Source: Oligoflexia bacterium (GTDB taxonomy: Bacteria > Bdellovibrionota > UBA1018). From it: a DNA stretch of 34,594 bases. The translations under genes were made by a program, and so were the position numbers. Positions 1 to 7,364 of the stretch are shown piece by piece. The notes beneath the pieces are model-generated. The model was not told the origin of the DNA and ran no database searches. It saw nothing but the letters and a program-made list of their open reading frames with translations. The stretch lies in NCBI GenBank assembly GCA_903895855.1, contig CAITVN010000235.1, positions 1-34,594 on the forward strand, read 5' to 3'. Position 1 is the stretch's first letter; every line of letters begins with the position of its first letter.

Positions 1-122
1 TTCTTGAAACGCAACTGCCACTTGCGCAAAACAAGTGACAGCATAAATTAAGGTTTAACTGTCCGATTTTTTTACTGAATAGGCGATGTTGCATAAAAAC
101 AATGAACGCTCAATATTCAGTA

Positions 123-138
123 TGAGACTGGAGTCTCA
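123..138 (-). terminator. Short hairpin just downstream of hicB
   Basis: Perfect inverted repeat TGAGACT-GG-AGTCTCA two bases beyond the hicB stop codon. It lacks a T tract on either strand, so it is at best a weak terminator or an mRNA 3' end stabiliser. The position fits the end of the hicAB transcript. Confidence 0.3.
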
Positions 139-140
139 AA

Positions 141-464
141 TCACGAAGCAAGCTTCGAACTAATCAGGCGATTCAAACTAATATTTTCTTCTTCTGCTTC
201 AATTGCAAGTTTCATGTGAACTTCAGGTGGAATACGAACGTGGATCTTACCGCTATAGTGTCGAATTGAAAGCGGCTCGGGGATCTTTTCTTTATTCTTT
301 TTCATATCCTTCAAAACTGACTCGACAGTATTCCTAATACCCTTAAGCGCTGCTTCTTGGGAACGAGCGAGAAAACTCAAACTTTGAAACTCAGAACAAA
401 GCGCCACAAACTCTTGATCCTCTTCAGACCACATCACTCGATAAGTATATTTTTCAGCACTCAT
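141..464 (-). CDS. hicB: HicB-family antitoxin
   Basis: A 107-residue protein with the HicB layout. Residues 1-60 form the partial RNase-H-like HicB fold, with the family pattern of a beta strand (YTYRVMWSEEDQEF), then VALCSEF, then a helix. Residues 68-105 resemble a ribbon-helix-helix DNA-binding segment (KIHVRIPPEVHMKLAIEAE... SLNRLISSKL). HicB antitoxins bind and neutralise the HicA mRNA interferase, and many repress their own promoter through the RHH part. The start codon overlaps the end of the upstream hicA by 4 bp (ATGA), the usual translational coupling. The order toxin-antitoxin is the common hicAB order. Confidence is high for the family and lower for actual activity. Confidence 0.88.
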   Translation of the reverse strand: MSAEKYTYRVMWSEEDQEFVALCSEFQSLSFLARSQEAALKGIRNTVESVLKDMKKNKEKIPEPLSIRHYSGKIHVRIPPEVHMKLAIEAEEENISLNRLISSKLAS

Positions 465-715
465 ATTTTAGTTCCCTTCAGTTTTTCAATTGCGAGCAGC
501 ACCTGCTTCACCTGGTAACTCTTGGCTTTTCCTTTATCATTTTGAATATTAACCCGTGGATCTCCTGGCCAAGGAGTTTTGTAAATTCGATGTGAACTAC
601 CCGATTGCCTCGCTTCGCCAAAATAATGATCGCAAACTTTACAAAGGTCTCCAAACCTCAGGTTGTGAGAACTTTCTTGCATCTGCAAAAGGATCTTTTC
701 AATCTTGGCTGACAT
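461..715 (-). CDS. hicA: HicA-family mRNA interferase toxin
   Basis: An 84-residue basic protein matching HicA. It has an N-terminal helix, then LRFGDLCKVCDHYFGEARQSGSSHRIYKTP, in which the conserved G-S-S-H contains the catalytic His (about residue 42) of the double-stranded-RNA-binding-like fold, and a C-terminal YQVKQVLLAIEKL helix. Known members cleave mRNA in a ribosome-independent way. The C-terminal YQVKQV replaces the usual kpYqvkqvl motif closely. HicB follows with a 4-bp overlap. A perfect inverted repeat lies 9 bp upstream of the start codon, a sensible place for HicB autoregulation. Confidence 0.88.
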   Translation of the reverse strand: MSAKIEKILLQMQESSHNLRFGDLCKVCDHYFGEARQSGSSHRIYKTPWPGDPRVNIQNDKGKAKSYQVKQVLLAIEKLKGTKI

Positions 716-723
716 CCTTCAAA

Positions 724-743
724 TGGTATCACTATTGATACCA
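724..743. promoter_or_regulatory. Inverted repeat, probable HicB operator
   Basis: TGGTATCA-CTAT-TGATACCA, 8-bp perfect arms with a 4-bp spacer, lies 9 bp upstream of the hicA start codon. Ribbon-helix-helix HicB proteins are known to repress hicAB from inverted repeats in this position. The assignment as operator is inference from position and symmetry. Confidence 0.6.
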
Positions 744-761
744 CTCTACAAGGTGGAATTA

Positions 762-1085
762 TTATGTTCCTATTAAATCACAGCGACATAAGTAGGTGGC
801 TCTAAAACCCAATAATATCGCCATGATGAAAAGGGGGAAATAGAGGTATGATTGAGGAGTCGACTCAAGAGTAAATCGACCGTCAGAAAGAACCTGATGA
901 AAATAATGAACGGCACCAACCCAAGAAAATTGCTCGAAAACCAGAAACTGGATTTTAAGAATAGGGCAGATCATTGGGGAAGTGCTGAGCAGACGAATTA
1001 ACGACTGTGAAATCGCTACGGCAATCATGCACGTGATAGCAAAACTCTCTAAATAGAAAGAAGTTCGGATACATGCAAGATTCAT
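762..1085 (-). CDS. Possible small membrane protein, unknown
   Basis: An open frame of 107 codons from an ATG at 1085, divergent from the transglycosylase gene. It would encode a hydrophobic protein with two to three possible membrane helices (roughly residues 11-30, 42-62 and 84-98), ending in a basic/cysteine tail. I see no good ribosome binding site and recognise no family. The frame extends upstream with a less protein-like sequence. It fills the otherwise gene-free stretch between hicA and the transglycosylase gene, and could equally be a degraded gene or chance. Confidence 0.25.
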   Translation of the reverse strand: MNLACIRTSFYLESFAITCMIAVAISQSLIRLLSTSPMICPILKIQFLVFEQFSWVGAVHYFHQVLSDGRFTLESTPQSYLYFPLFIMAILLGFRATYLCRCDLIGT

Positions 1086-1120
1086 TTGCAATCGTGAATT
1101 TAGAGAAATAGATTTAGTCT

Positions 1121-1915
1121 GTGACTGTATTAAAAAAAGAAAATACTTTAAAAAAATCAAGAAAAAATAAGAAGAAGCACACTCCTTCTCCAGACCCATG
1201 CATACCAGTCCATCCATGGCGCATCTGCCCTTATAGCGAACATTGGGTCAAAACCCATCCGTTGCATGTTCCTCCAAGCAAGACTCATCCAAATGGTTGC
1301 ATCACCACAAGACATGAGCACTGTGCCAGCAATCCATCTGGAAAAGATGAGCTTTATCCAGATGAAATCAAAAATATTGCAACTCAGTACTTTTCAGACC
1401 TTAAGAACAAACCCTGCCCGTTACCACTGGATTTTGGCGCTGAAGGTAGTACATACGATGATTTAATCGCAGGATGGGTTCAGTATTGGAATGAAGTTCT
1501 TACTCCGGATGTTCCCTTAGATCCCAATATCGTGAAAGCACTCATCGCTTCTGAGTCTGGATTTGATGCAAACAAGCTCGCCAATAAAAAGAATGGAAAC
1601 AGTGCACGCGGACTGATGCAAATTACCAATGAAAGCCGAAAATTATTAGGAGGAAGCAAAGGTGGACTAAATGACCATCTTATCACAGCTACCAGAGCGG
1701 ATTTGAATGATCCAGATATTAACATCAGTGCCGGAGTTAGATGGCTCTTTGAAAAAAGAAGATTGGCCTCCTCCCGTTCTGGAAAATCTGCATCTTGGAT
1801 TGATACGGTTTGGGAATACAAGGGTTTGAGACGAGCTTCAAAGACGGAAAAAGCAAAAATAAAAAAAATCTTTAATAGGTTATATGGAGACCTACAGAAA
1901 TGTGGAAAAAAATAG
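1121..1915 (+). CDS. SLT lytic transglycosylase, no signal peptide; candidate secreted antibacterial effector
   Basis: A 264-residue protein. Residues 1-22 are very basic and there is no signal peptide. Residues 24-75 are rich in Cys, His and Pro (PWRICPYSEHWV, THPLHV, THPNG, NPSGKD), and residues 76-130 end in a YDDLIAGWVQYWNEVL helix. Residues 133-235 are a soluble lytic transglycosylase (SLT) domain: catalytic Glu145 in ALIASESGFD, GLMQIT at 164-169, and ISAGVRWLFEKRRL. The enzyme would cut the MurNAc-GlcNAc bond of peptidoglycan. Orphan proteins of this architecture (His/Cys-rich head plus SLT, no signal peptide) look like type VI-type effectors rather than housekeeping Slt enzymes; that role is inference. 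GTG is the only reasonable start, because in-frame stops lie just upstream. It overlaps the next gene by 16 bp, so the two are probably co-translated. Confidence 0.82.
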   Translation: MTVLKKENTLKKSRKNKKKHTPSPDPCIPVHPWRICPYSEHWVKTHPLHVPPSKTHPNGCITTRHEHCASNPSGKDELYPDEIKNIATQYFSDLKNKPCPLPLDFGAEGSTYDDLIAGWVQYWNEVLTPDVPLDPNIVKALIASESGFDANKLANKKNGNSARGLMQITNESRKLLGGSKGGLNDHLITATRADLNDPDINISAGVRWLFEKRRLASSRSGKSASWIDTVWEYKGLRRASKTEKAKIKKIFNRLYGDLQKCGKK

Positions 1916-2496
1916 GTCAATTAATCTATACTTTAATTTTGCTGTTTTCAACTTCAACTCTCAGTGCGTCCACAAATCATTTACAAGAGCTCAACACTAA
2001 ATTCCCATATGGGTTACTTGGCGATGATTATGGAATACTAACGACGGATGATCTTGCCATTAATACTTGCCGCTTCAAACCTCATCTCTTCCCTCCTGAA
2101 GCTTGGACTACACCCTTCGAATACTGGATGTGCTTTGAAAGCAAAAATGTTCAATTTGAATGTGACAGCAGCGGGATAGCAGATGATCACGAGGGCATCG
2201 GAGGATTAGTCGTCGTAAAAGCAACTAGAGCCCAAAACACGCATGAATATATTGAACGTAGGCCATGGCCAATTCGAGAATGCAGGAGTTTTCTAAAGAA
2301 TCTTAAAACCGTATTGAAAGGATCCGTATACGTCTGTATTTCGGGATCGTTCCTTGATGAAGAAAAGAATTCGAAAGGTAAAATAACACTTAATTGGCTT
2401 TTTGAAAGGCTTAAAACTCGAAAGGGGTGTGAAGGGCGTGAATGTATTTTCACCGCAAAAATGCATAGAGAAATTTGCCCGGAATTGAAGTTATAA
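1900..2496 (+). CDS. Exported cysteine-rich protein; candidate periplasmic immunity protein
   Basis: A 198-residue protein with a clear Sec signal peptide (MWKKIGQLIYTLILLFSTSTLSA, cleavage near residue 23). The mature part has eight cysteines, so up to four disulfides in the periplasm, and no recognisable family. The start lies inside the 3' end of the transglycosylase gene (16-bp overlap), and nothing else shares the unit. A periplasmic partner encoded directly behind a signal-less peptidoglycan hydrolase is the classic layout of an effector-immunity pair. Function is inferred only from that context. Alternatives are a periplasmic chaperone or an unrelated secreted protein. Confidence 0.7.
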   Translation: MWKKIGQLIYTLILLFSTSTLSASTNHLQELNTKFPYGLLGDDYGILTTDDLAINTCRFKPHLFPPEAWTTPFEYWMCFESKNVQFECDSSGIADDHEGIGGLVVVKATRAQNTHEYIERRPWPIRECRSFLKNLKTVLKGSVYVCISGSFLDEEKNSKGKITLNWLFERLKTRKGCEGRECIFTAKMHREICPELKL

Positions 2497-2572
2497 TTTT
2501 CACCATTTGAAAAAATGAATGTCGGACTTTAATAAGAGGAGAAATTTTTCGAAGAAAACGTTGTCATGACGC

Positions 2573-2603
2573 TATTGCTTGTCCTATTATAGGACAAGCA
2601 ATA
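2573..2603. repeat. 31-bp perfect palindrome
   Basis: Arms of 15 bp (TATTGCTTGTCCTAT and its exact complement) surround a single central base. The element lies 77 bp after the stop of the exported protein gene and downstream of the minus-strand remnant at 2658-2853, so it sits between convergent units. There is no T tract. It could be a bidirectional transcription end, a protein-binding site or a repeat element. Confidence 0.75.
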
Positions 2604-2657
2604 TGAGGTAAGTAGATAAATTCATTCATTTGCGATCGACACCTCCAAATTAAAACT

Positions 2658-2853
2658 CTAAAAATCGAAATCCAAAAGGCAGCAACGATCAAGAATCGAA
2701 TCGCGCTCGGTGAACGAGCGAGGTTGTGGGTTCGCAAAGTTGGTACCTAAACCATCAGGTTCAGGCTGCGGCGGAGCCAAGGGTCGAACAGTCGATGATG
2801 TCGGCTTGTGCCAAACTTGTAAAAATCAGTGTACTCACTAAAACTAAAGACAT
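2658..2853 (-). pseudogene. Remnant of an exported protein gene, frameshifted
   Basis: On the minus strand an ATG at 2853 is preceded by a strong ribosome binding site (AGGAGA, 5 bases away). It opens a 30-codon frame beginning MSLVLVSTLIFTSLAQAD, a convincing signal peptide with an AQA-D cleavage site, then IIDCSTLGSAAA and a TGA at 2761-2763. A second frame continues without a break in amino-acid character (PPQPEPDGLGTNF ... ERDSILDRC) to a stop at 2658. One frameshift near 2765-2775 would join them into a protein of about 65 residues. I therefore read it as a decayed or recently broken gene for a small secreted protein of unknown function. It may instead be a complete 30-residue exported peptide. 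Confidence 0.5.
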
Positions 2854-2880
2854 AGGTTCTCCTAGAGGTTGGGGGAGTCC

Positions 2881-3732
2881 ATGGGAAGTGATTTTAAGTC
2901 CGTGAATGAATTGTTTGGATGGTTTGAGGCTGCTGGACATGCTGACCTTGCCAAGCGATTTGCTAAGATTGTGGACATTGAAGGCATTGTCTGGCGCGAG
3001 GTCTGTCGCGCGACAGATGTGCTGTTTTCGGTGCAGTTTGCAGAACGTTTTGGTGGGTTTTGCGATTATTGGGAACTTTCAAAAAATCTAGCGTTCTTGT
3101 CCAAGTTGGACTCGGTGGCGGTATTGCAAGACCAGCTGGACTGGGCGTTGGTGACGGAGATTCTTTGTCGAGAGGGGGAGCAGTGGCTAGAGCCGTATTT
3201 GACGAGGTTTCCCGGGCGACTGAACCCGCGGGTGCTCACGCAGTTTAGAAGCGCTACCTGGAGCGCTCAGGAGGTTCGAAAGTGGCCGGAGCGGGTGGAT
3301 TTTCGGGTGCTCTCTTGTTCTTGTGTAGAACGGCCTTGGGATCAGGCGCTCCTGGATGAGTTTGAGGCTAAGGTGGATTGGTCTGAGATGAGTGCAAATC
3401 GGTTTGTTCTGTGGAGTGTGCCGTTGTTGGGGCGCTATCAAAAGAGATGGGACTGGAAGCGACTAAGTTTGAACGCCGATTTGCCGTGGTCGCGTGAGCT
3501 AGTGGCCAAGTTCGAGGCGCAGTGGGATTGGGGAAGTTGGATGGAGATTCCTGAGGACCGGGGCCCCGCGACCCAAATTGCATGTGGGCTCAGTTCACTT
3601 GAGGTCTTGCCGTGGTCTAAAGAGTTTTTTTTGGCTTTTGAAAGTCGCTGGAATCTTTCTGTACTGAGGCAAAATCCGAAAGCCCTCGCGGTGCTCTTGC
3701 GCGAGGGAGTGAAATTAGGGGCAGGGGATTAG
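2881..3732 (+). CDS. Protein with WDW-type tandem repeats, unknown function
   Basis: A 283-residue cytoplasmic protein, unusually rich in Trp. It is built of degenerate repeats of about 30-37 residues with the theme W-D-W-x-x-L-S-x-N-x-x-L-P-W-S-x-E-x-x-x-x-F-E. The clearest units are RPWDQALLDEFEAKVDW, KRWDWKRLSLNADLPWS, LVAKFEAQWDWGSW and LPWSKEFFLAFESRWNL. The spacing suggests alpha-helical repeats and a binding scaffold. No enzymatic motif is visible. I chose the ATG at 2881 with a GGGGGAG box three bases upstream; an in-frame TTG at 2869 would add four residues. The coding strand is G/T-rich at third positions, unlike the neighbours, which may mean recent acquisition. Function unknown. 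Confidence 0.7.
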   Translation: MGSDFKSVNELFGWFEAAGHADLAKRFAKIVDIEGIVWREVCRATDVLFSVQFAERFGGFCDYWELSKNLAFLSKLDSVAVLQDQLDWALVTEILCREGEQWLEPYLTRFPGRLNPRVLTQFRSATWSAQEVRKWPERVDFRVLSCSCVERPWDQALLDEFEAKVDWSEMSANRFVLWSVPLLGRYQKRWDWKRLSLNADLPWSRELVAKFEAQWDWGSWMEIPEDRGPATQIACGLSSLEVLPWSKEFFLAFESRWNLSVLRQNPKALAVLLREGVKLGAGD

Positions 3733-3844
3733 TGTTAGAACAGAGTTTAGAAAATCGATGAAACAGGGGGAGCCGTGAGCCGGTCCTGAAAAAGACAAGT
3801 CGTATCTGTTTTGCGAGCTCTAAGAAAACCTCGCGGTTGGTGTT

Positions 3845-3897
3845 GGGTACTGAGGCGCCTTTTAGTCTTAAGGGCACCCGGTTTGATTCCCTTTTCC
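3845..3897. repeat. Dispersed intergenic repeat, copy A
   Basis: Contains the core AGTCTTAAGGGC followed by GGTTTGATTCCCTTTTCCTT, matching the layout of the copies at 11756-11848 and 17946-18035. It sits between the convergent WDW-repeat gene and the epimerase gene and abuts the epimerase stop codon. Confidence 0.5.
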
Positions 3898-4770
3898 TTA
3901 CGTGCGTGCATGCAGCTCTCTGACTAAAAATGAGAAATAACTCTCAGTCGAATCTAATAAGAGTCCCAATTGTCTGGCTCGCTCTGAGTTGAGCCACTTT
4001 GAAGTAGGACCAAAATAGGGACTTTGGTTTTCAGGTGTCGTTGTGCCAACAATTGCAGCAGATTTGCCACAAACCGCCTCTAATGCGTGCACAAACTGAC
4101 GGGCCGTCATCGGTTGTCTCGAACACACGTTCAGTGGACCCTGAATGGGCCGTTCAACACAGGCTAAAAGCGCCCGTGAGGCTTCGGCCGAAGAGACGAA
4201 CGAAAACGTTGCCTCTTGATTAGGAATGCCAATAGGTAGGTTCTTCAAAATACGTTCAAGGTGAAATTCAATACGTTTAGTGTAATCATCAAGACCGAGA
4301 ACATAGGGAAACCGTACCGTGCAGACCGGTACTTCGGCACGCTGAAAATACACCGCCTCAGCCAGTCGCTTACCCTCGGCATAATCAAAGTCATCGCGGT
4401 TACCCCACTGAAGTGGATAATGATAGGGGTCAAAATCTTCTTCAGAATGCATCTGCGAACCCTCATACACCGCAGCTGTCGACGTAAAAATAATGCGCTT
4501 GGTAGACTTACCTAAGGCGTCTAGTAGAATTTTCGCCGAGTTTGGCGAGTAGCCGATTTGATCGACCACACAGTCCCACTGGCCTTGATGAGCGAGAGTG
4601 CGCAGAGAATCAACGTCGTCTCTTTCTGCTTGGTGCCACGTCACTCCAGAAAGTGAAGGTGCTGGGTTGCGCCCACGAGTAGCAAGAGTTACGAAACAAC
4701 CTAAATCTGAAAGGTGTGCGGCTAAACGTTTACCGAAAAAACGGGTACCACCAAGAATGAGAATACGCAT
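3898..4770 (-). CDS. NAD-dependent epimerase/dehydratase (extended SDR)
   Basis: A 290-residue extended short-chain dehydrogenase/reductase. A Rossmann start MRILILGGTRFFGKRLA carries the G-G-T-x-F-F-G nucleotide motif (residues 7-13). Ser/Thr of the active site lie in IIFTSTAAVYEG (about 93-104), and the catalytic pair is in YAEGK (Y-x3-K, about 130-134). Such enzymes act on nucleotide sugars or related alcohols; the substrate cannot be read from the sequence. The GGTRFFG variant is typical of the subgroup related to the chloroplast RNA-binding CSP41/NAD-epimerase proteins. It lies downstream of the GH3 gene on the same strand, about 150 bp away, but co-transcription is uncertain. Confidence 0.85.
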   Translation of the reverse strand: MRILILGGTRFFGKRLAAHLSDLGCFVTLATRGRNPAPSLSGVTWHQAERDDVDSLRTLAHQGQWDCVVDQIGYSPNSAKILLDALGKSTKRIIFTSTAAVYEGSQMHSEEDFDPYHYPLQWGNRDDFDYAEGKRLAEAVYFQRAEVPVCTVRFPYVLGLDDYTKRIEFHLERILKNLPIGIPNQEATFSFVSSAEASRALLACVERPIQGPLNVCSRQPMTARQFVHALEAVCGKSAAIVGTTTPENQSPYFGPTSKWLNSERARQLGLLLDSTESYFSFLVRELHART

Positions 4771-4918
4771 GAGAAACGCATAGCAACCCAGCCGTGATTT
4801 GGCGATACCAAAGAGACCGATAAGTTGAGGCTGTTTGAAAAACTATCCCTGCGATCGTCAATGGGCTTTTGATGCGCTCTGGTCGGCTCTAGCTCTTGCG
4901 CCAATTAGGCGAGGTCAC

Positions 4919-6766
4919 CTAATAAGTTAATCCGAAACCATAGGCATAGAGCGGATCATAAGCCACATCCCCCACATTGATCGAGACCTGCTTCATTGAC
5001 CGTGGCCAAGAAACCGAGAGCTTACCCGTGGGGTGAAAATTTCCGAATAGCACATCGGCCACACCCTGCCCCTCGGTACCGGGCAACCAGGCTGCGACAA
5101 TCGCGTCAGTCTTATCTAGAATTTGATCTAAAATCATCGGCCGGCCCGACACGATCACAACCACTACCGGAATGCCCAGTGCCTTCACCGTTTGAACGGC
5201 CTTCACATCAGCTTCAGAAAGGTGAAGGTCGTCGCGATCACCAAACATTTCTGCGTAAGGAGTTTCACCGACGATGACAATGCCAGCGTCAGCGCCCTTC
5301 GCTTCGGTGCCGTCGAGCGAAAAAGTCACTTCAGTCGTCTTAGCGACCGTATCTTTGATCGCATTCAATAGAGTGGTGCCCCCTTTTGTGATATCGTCAC
5401 TTTTACCTTGCCAACTCACTGTCCACCCACCGGTTTGATTACCCATATTGTCAGCATTCGCGCCAGCAACCACGATGCGCTTGAGCCCTTTACTGAGCGG
5501 CAAAGTCTTATTGTTATTTTTGAGCAACACCTGCGACTCGCGAACCGCCTGCAGTGCCACTTGACGGTGAGCAAGCGAACCGAATCGCTTTTGCAAAGAC
5601 TGATCAGAAAACGGCCGATAATTTTTTTGCATGAGGCCCATTGCAAATTTTACGCGCAATATTCTAGTCACGGCATCATTGATGCGCGATAGCGGTATGC
5701 GTTTCTGTTCTACCAATTCTTTCAGTTGAGTGTAAAAAGCTGGGTATTTGTCTGGTACCATCACCATGTCTAATCCAGCAGTGATTGCCTGCTCGATTTG
5801 ATTTTTATAATCACCGGGCAAATCGTTGATGGCGGCCCAATCTGAAATTAAGAAACCCTTAAATCCCAATTCGCCTTTCAACAGGTCGGTCAAAAGGTGT
5901 TTATCGCCCGAACATTTACTGCCATTCAAACTACTAAATGACGGCATGATTGAACCCACACCCGCCTCAACAGCGGCGGCGAACCCAGGCAATTGAATTT
6001 CGCGCAAAGCCGCCTCAGTTACCCGAACATCACCTTGATCAAGACCGGCCGCATTACCAGCGATAGCTGGCTTACCGGTTCCCCAAGTCGTACCCCCATC
6101 ACCAATAAAGTGTTTAGCGCAGGCCAAAACACTAGTTTTCGCAGCCAAATCGCTGCCCTGAAAACCACTCACTGCAGCCGGGCCCAGTGTGCGCGCAATT
6201 TCTGGACTTTCACCAAAGCCTTCATACGTGCGCCCCCACCGTTTATCGCGGGGCACGCCAACCATGGGTGCAAACGTCCAGTTGATTCCGGTGGCTCGAA
6301 CTTCTTCTGCTGTCACTTCGGCCGCTTTCTTAATGAGTTGCGAATTGCGCGTACAACCCATGCCAATGTTGTGCGGAAACACGACCGCGCCCATCACGTT
6401 GTTGTGGCCATGAACCGCATCAATGCCATACAGCAACGGAATTTTTAGCCGCGTTTTGAGAGCTCGGCGTTGAAAGCGGTCAACCATCTCAGACCACTCT
6501 TTCAAAGAGTTGCCACCGTTTGGATCTGAATCGCCACCGCTTAACAGCGAGCCTAAGTGGTATTTTTCGATATCGTTGATATCTTTTAGGCTCTTGTGAT
6601 CAACTTGAGTCATCTGTCCAATTTTTTCATCAAGCGTCATCTTCGACAAAAGAGCCCGCACGTCTTTTTCAGACACCTGGTCGAGGGGGCTAGCTTGGGC
6701 TAAAAAAGGCAGAGTCAAAAAAAATACGACTGCCGTAAAGATTTTTAGGGCCTTGAAGATTTTCAT
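4919..6766 (-). CDS. Exported glycoside hydrolase family 3 beta-glucosidase/exoglucanase
   Basis: A 615-residue protein with a signal peptide ([25 protein letters not shown], cleavage near 25). The N-terminal (alpha/beta)8 barrel runs to about residue 380. It contains GIDAVHG, the substrate-binding KHFIGDGGT (218-226), and the nucleophile Asp309 in FLISDWAAI. The C-terminal alpha/beta sandwich carries [12 protein letters not shown] (499-510), which holds the general acid/base Glu in the plant ExoI-like branch, and ends with the usual YGFGLTY. The length equals barley-type beta-glucan exohydrolases (about 600 residues). It should release glucose from beta-glucans or cello-oligosaccharides in the periplasm or outside the cell. 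The gene starts 13 bp after the truncated binding-protein frame and has an AGGG box upstream. Confidence 0.92.
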   Translation of the reverse strand: MKIFKALKIFTAVVFFLTLPFLAQASPLDQVSEKDVRALLSKMTLDEKIGQMTQVDHKSLKDINDIEKYHLGSLLSGGDSDPNGGNSLKEWSEMVDRFQRRALKTRLKIPLLYGIDAVHGHNNVMGAVVFPHNIGMGCTRNSQLIKKAAEVTAEEVRATGINWTFAPMVGVPRDKRWGRTYEGFGESPEIARTLGPAAVSGFQGSDLAAKTSVLACAKHFIGDGGTTWGTGKPAIAGNAAGLDQGDVRVTEAALREIQLPGFAAAVEAGVGSIMPSFSSLNGSKCSGDKHLLTDLLKGELGFKGFLISDWAAINDLPGDYKNQIEQAITAGLDMVMVPDKYPAFYTQLKELVEQKRIPLSRINDAVTRILRVKFAMGLMQKNYRPFSDQSLQKRFGSLAHRQVALQAVRESQVLLKNNNKTLPLSKGLKRIVVAGANADNMGNQTGGWTVSWQGKSDDITKGGTTLLNAIKDTVAKTTEVTFSLDGTEAKGADAGIVIVGETPYAEMFGDRDDLHLSEADVKAVQTVKALGIPVVVVIVSGRPMILDQILDKTDAIVAAWLPGTEGQGVADVLFGNFHPTGKLSVSWPRSMKQVSINVGDVAYDPLYAYGFGLTY

Positions 6767-6779
6767 GACCCGAACCCTA

Positions 6780-7241
6780 CTAGAAATTATCGAGATTGTA
6801 ACGACTAGAAAGCAATTCTTTGCTGCTAATCAGCGATGAGGCTCGATCTTTCAAAGCGGCGATACTCTGAGCTACGATCACGGCCTGGTTTACTCCGCGG
6901 TCACCGTGTCCATCAAGTCCCACCAAAACAGTGTGATAGCCTTCACTATCTTCTGCTTTCCCGAGCACACCATTCATAATCAGTGGCATGTCGCCCATGA
7001 ACGAGATCTGTACTTGTTCCGCAAGCATCATGTTGTTTAGGAACGGCCCCTTCTCAGAGTCCTGCCAAACAATCTTGACCCCGGGAAGCCGTTTCTCGAG
7101 TAGGCCTAAATTCTTTATGACTAGTGCTCCCCATATTTGAGTTGTCGTTTTTTGATAGCCAATCGAAAAGACTCGATGATTTGCTTTTGCGACATGTAGT
7201 AAGAAAGCGAGAAAGAATTTGAAATACCAAGAAACAACATG
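6780..7241 (-). pseudogene. Truncated SsuA/NMT1-type ABC binding-protein gene
   Basis: The reading frame encodes a hydrophobic exported-looking start (SWYFKFFLAFLLHVAKANH), then VFSIGYQKTTTQIWGAL, LGLLEKRLPGVKIVWQD, GPFLNNMMLAEQVQISFMGDMPLI and NQAVIVAQSIAALKD. This is the N-terminal lobe of periplasmic nitrate/sulfonate/taurine-type substrate-binding proteins. Two things are broken. No ATG, GTG or TTG exists in this frame before Met at 7031, which would remove the signal peptide and first strand. The protein also stops after about 150 residues where the family has about 310-330. No permease or ATPase genes of the transporter are present. It ends 13 bp before the GH3 gene. An internal ORF of 83 codons (7031 to 6780) could still be translated. 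Confidence 0.65.
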
Positions 7242-7287
7242 ATCAAAACCATAGTTGGCAGAGGGGCAACGGCACCCTGATCAGATT

Positions 7288-7338
7288 CGGCAATGAGTTG
7301 CCGATTTTATAGTTATTTCGGCAATGAGTTGCCGATTT
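7288..7338. promoter_or_regulatory. Two direct copies of a palindromic element ahead of the ATPase gene
   Basis: CGGCAATGAGTTGCCGATTT occurs at 7288-7307 and again, identical, at 7319-7338 (31-bp period, three helical turns). Each copy carries the inverted repeat CGGCAA-TGAG-TTGCCG. They end 26 bp before the ATG of the DUF4143 ATPase gene. Identical, helically phased palindromes point to a paired operator for a dimeric regulator; RNA hairpins are an alternative. Confidence 0.6.
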
Positions 7339-7364
7339 ACAATTTTTCCTATACGCTTTAAGGC

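Noticed and set aside
2690..2800. tRNA-like GGTTCGCAAAG stretch
   Set aside because: No cloverleaf can be drawn; the sequence is explained by the minus-strand remnant of a secreted-protein gene.
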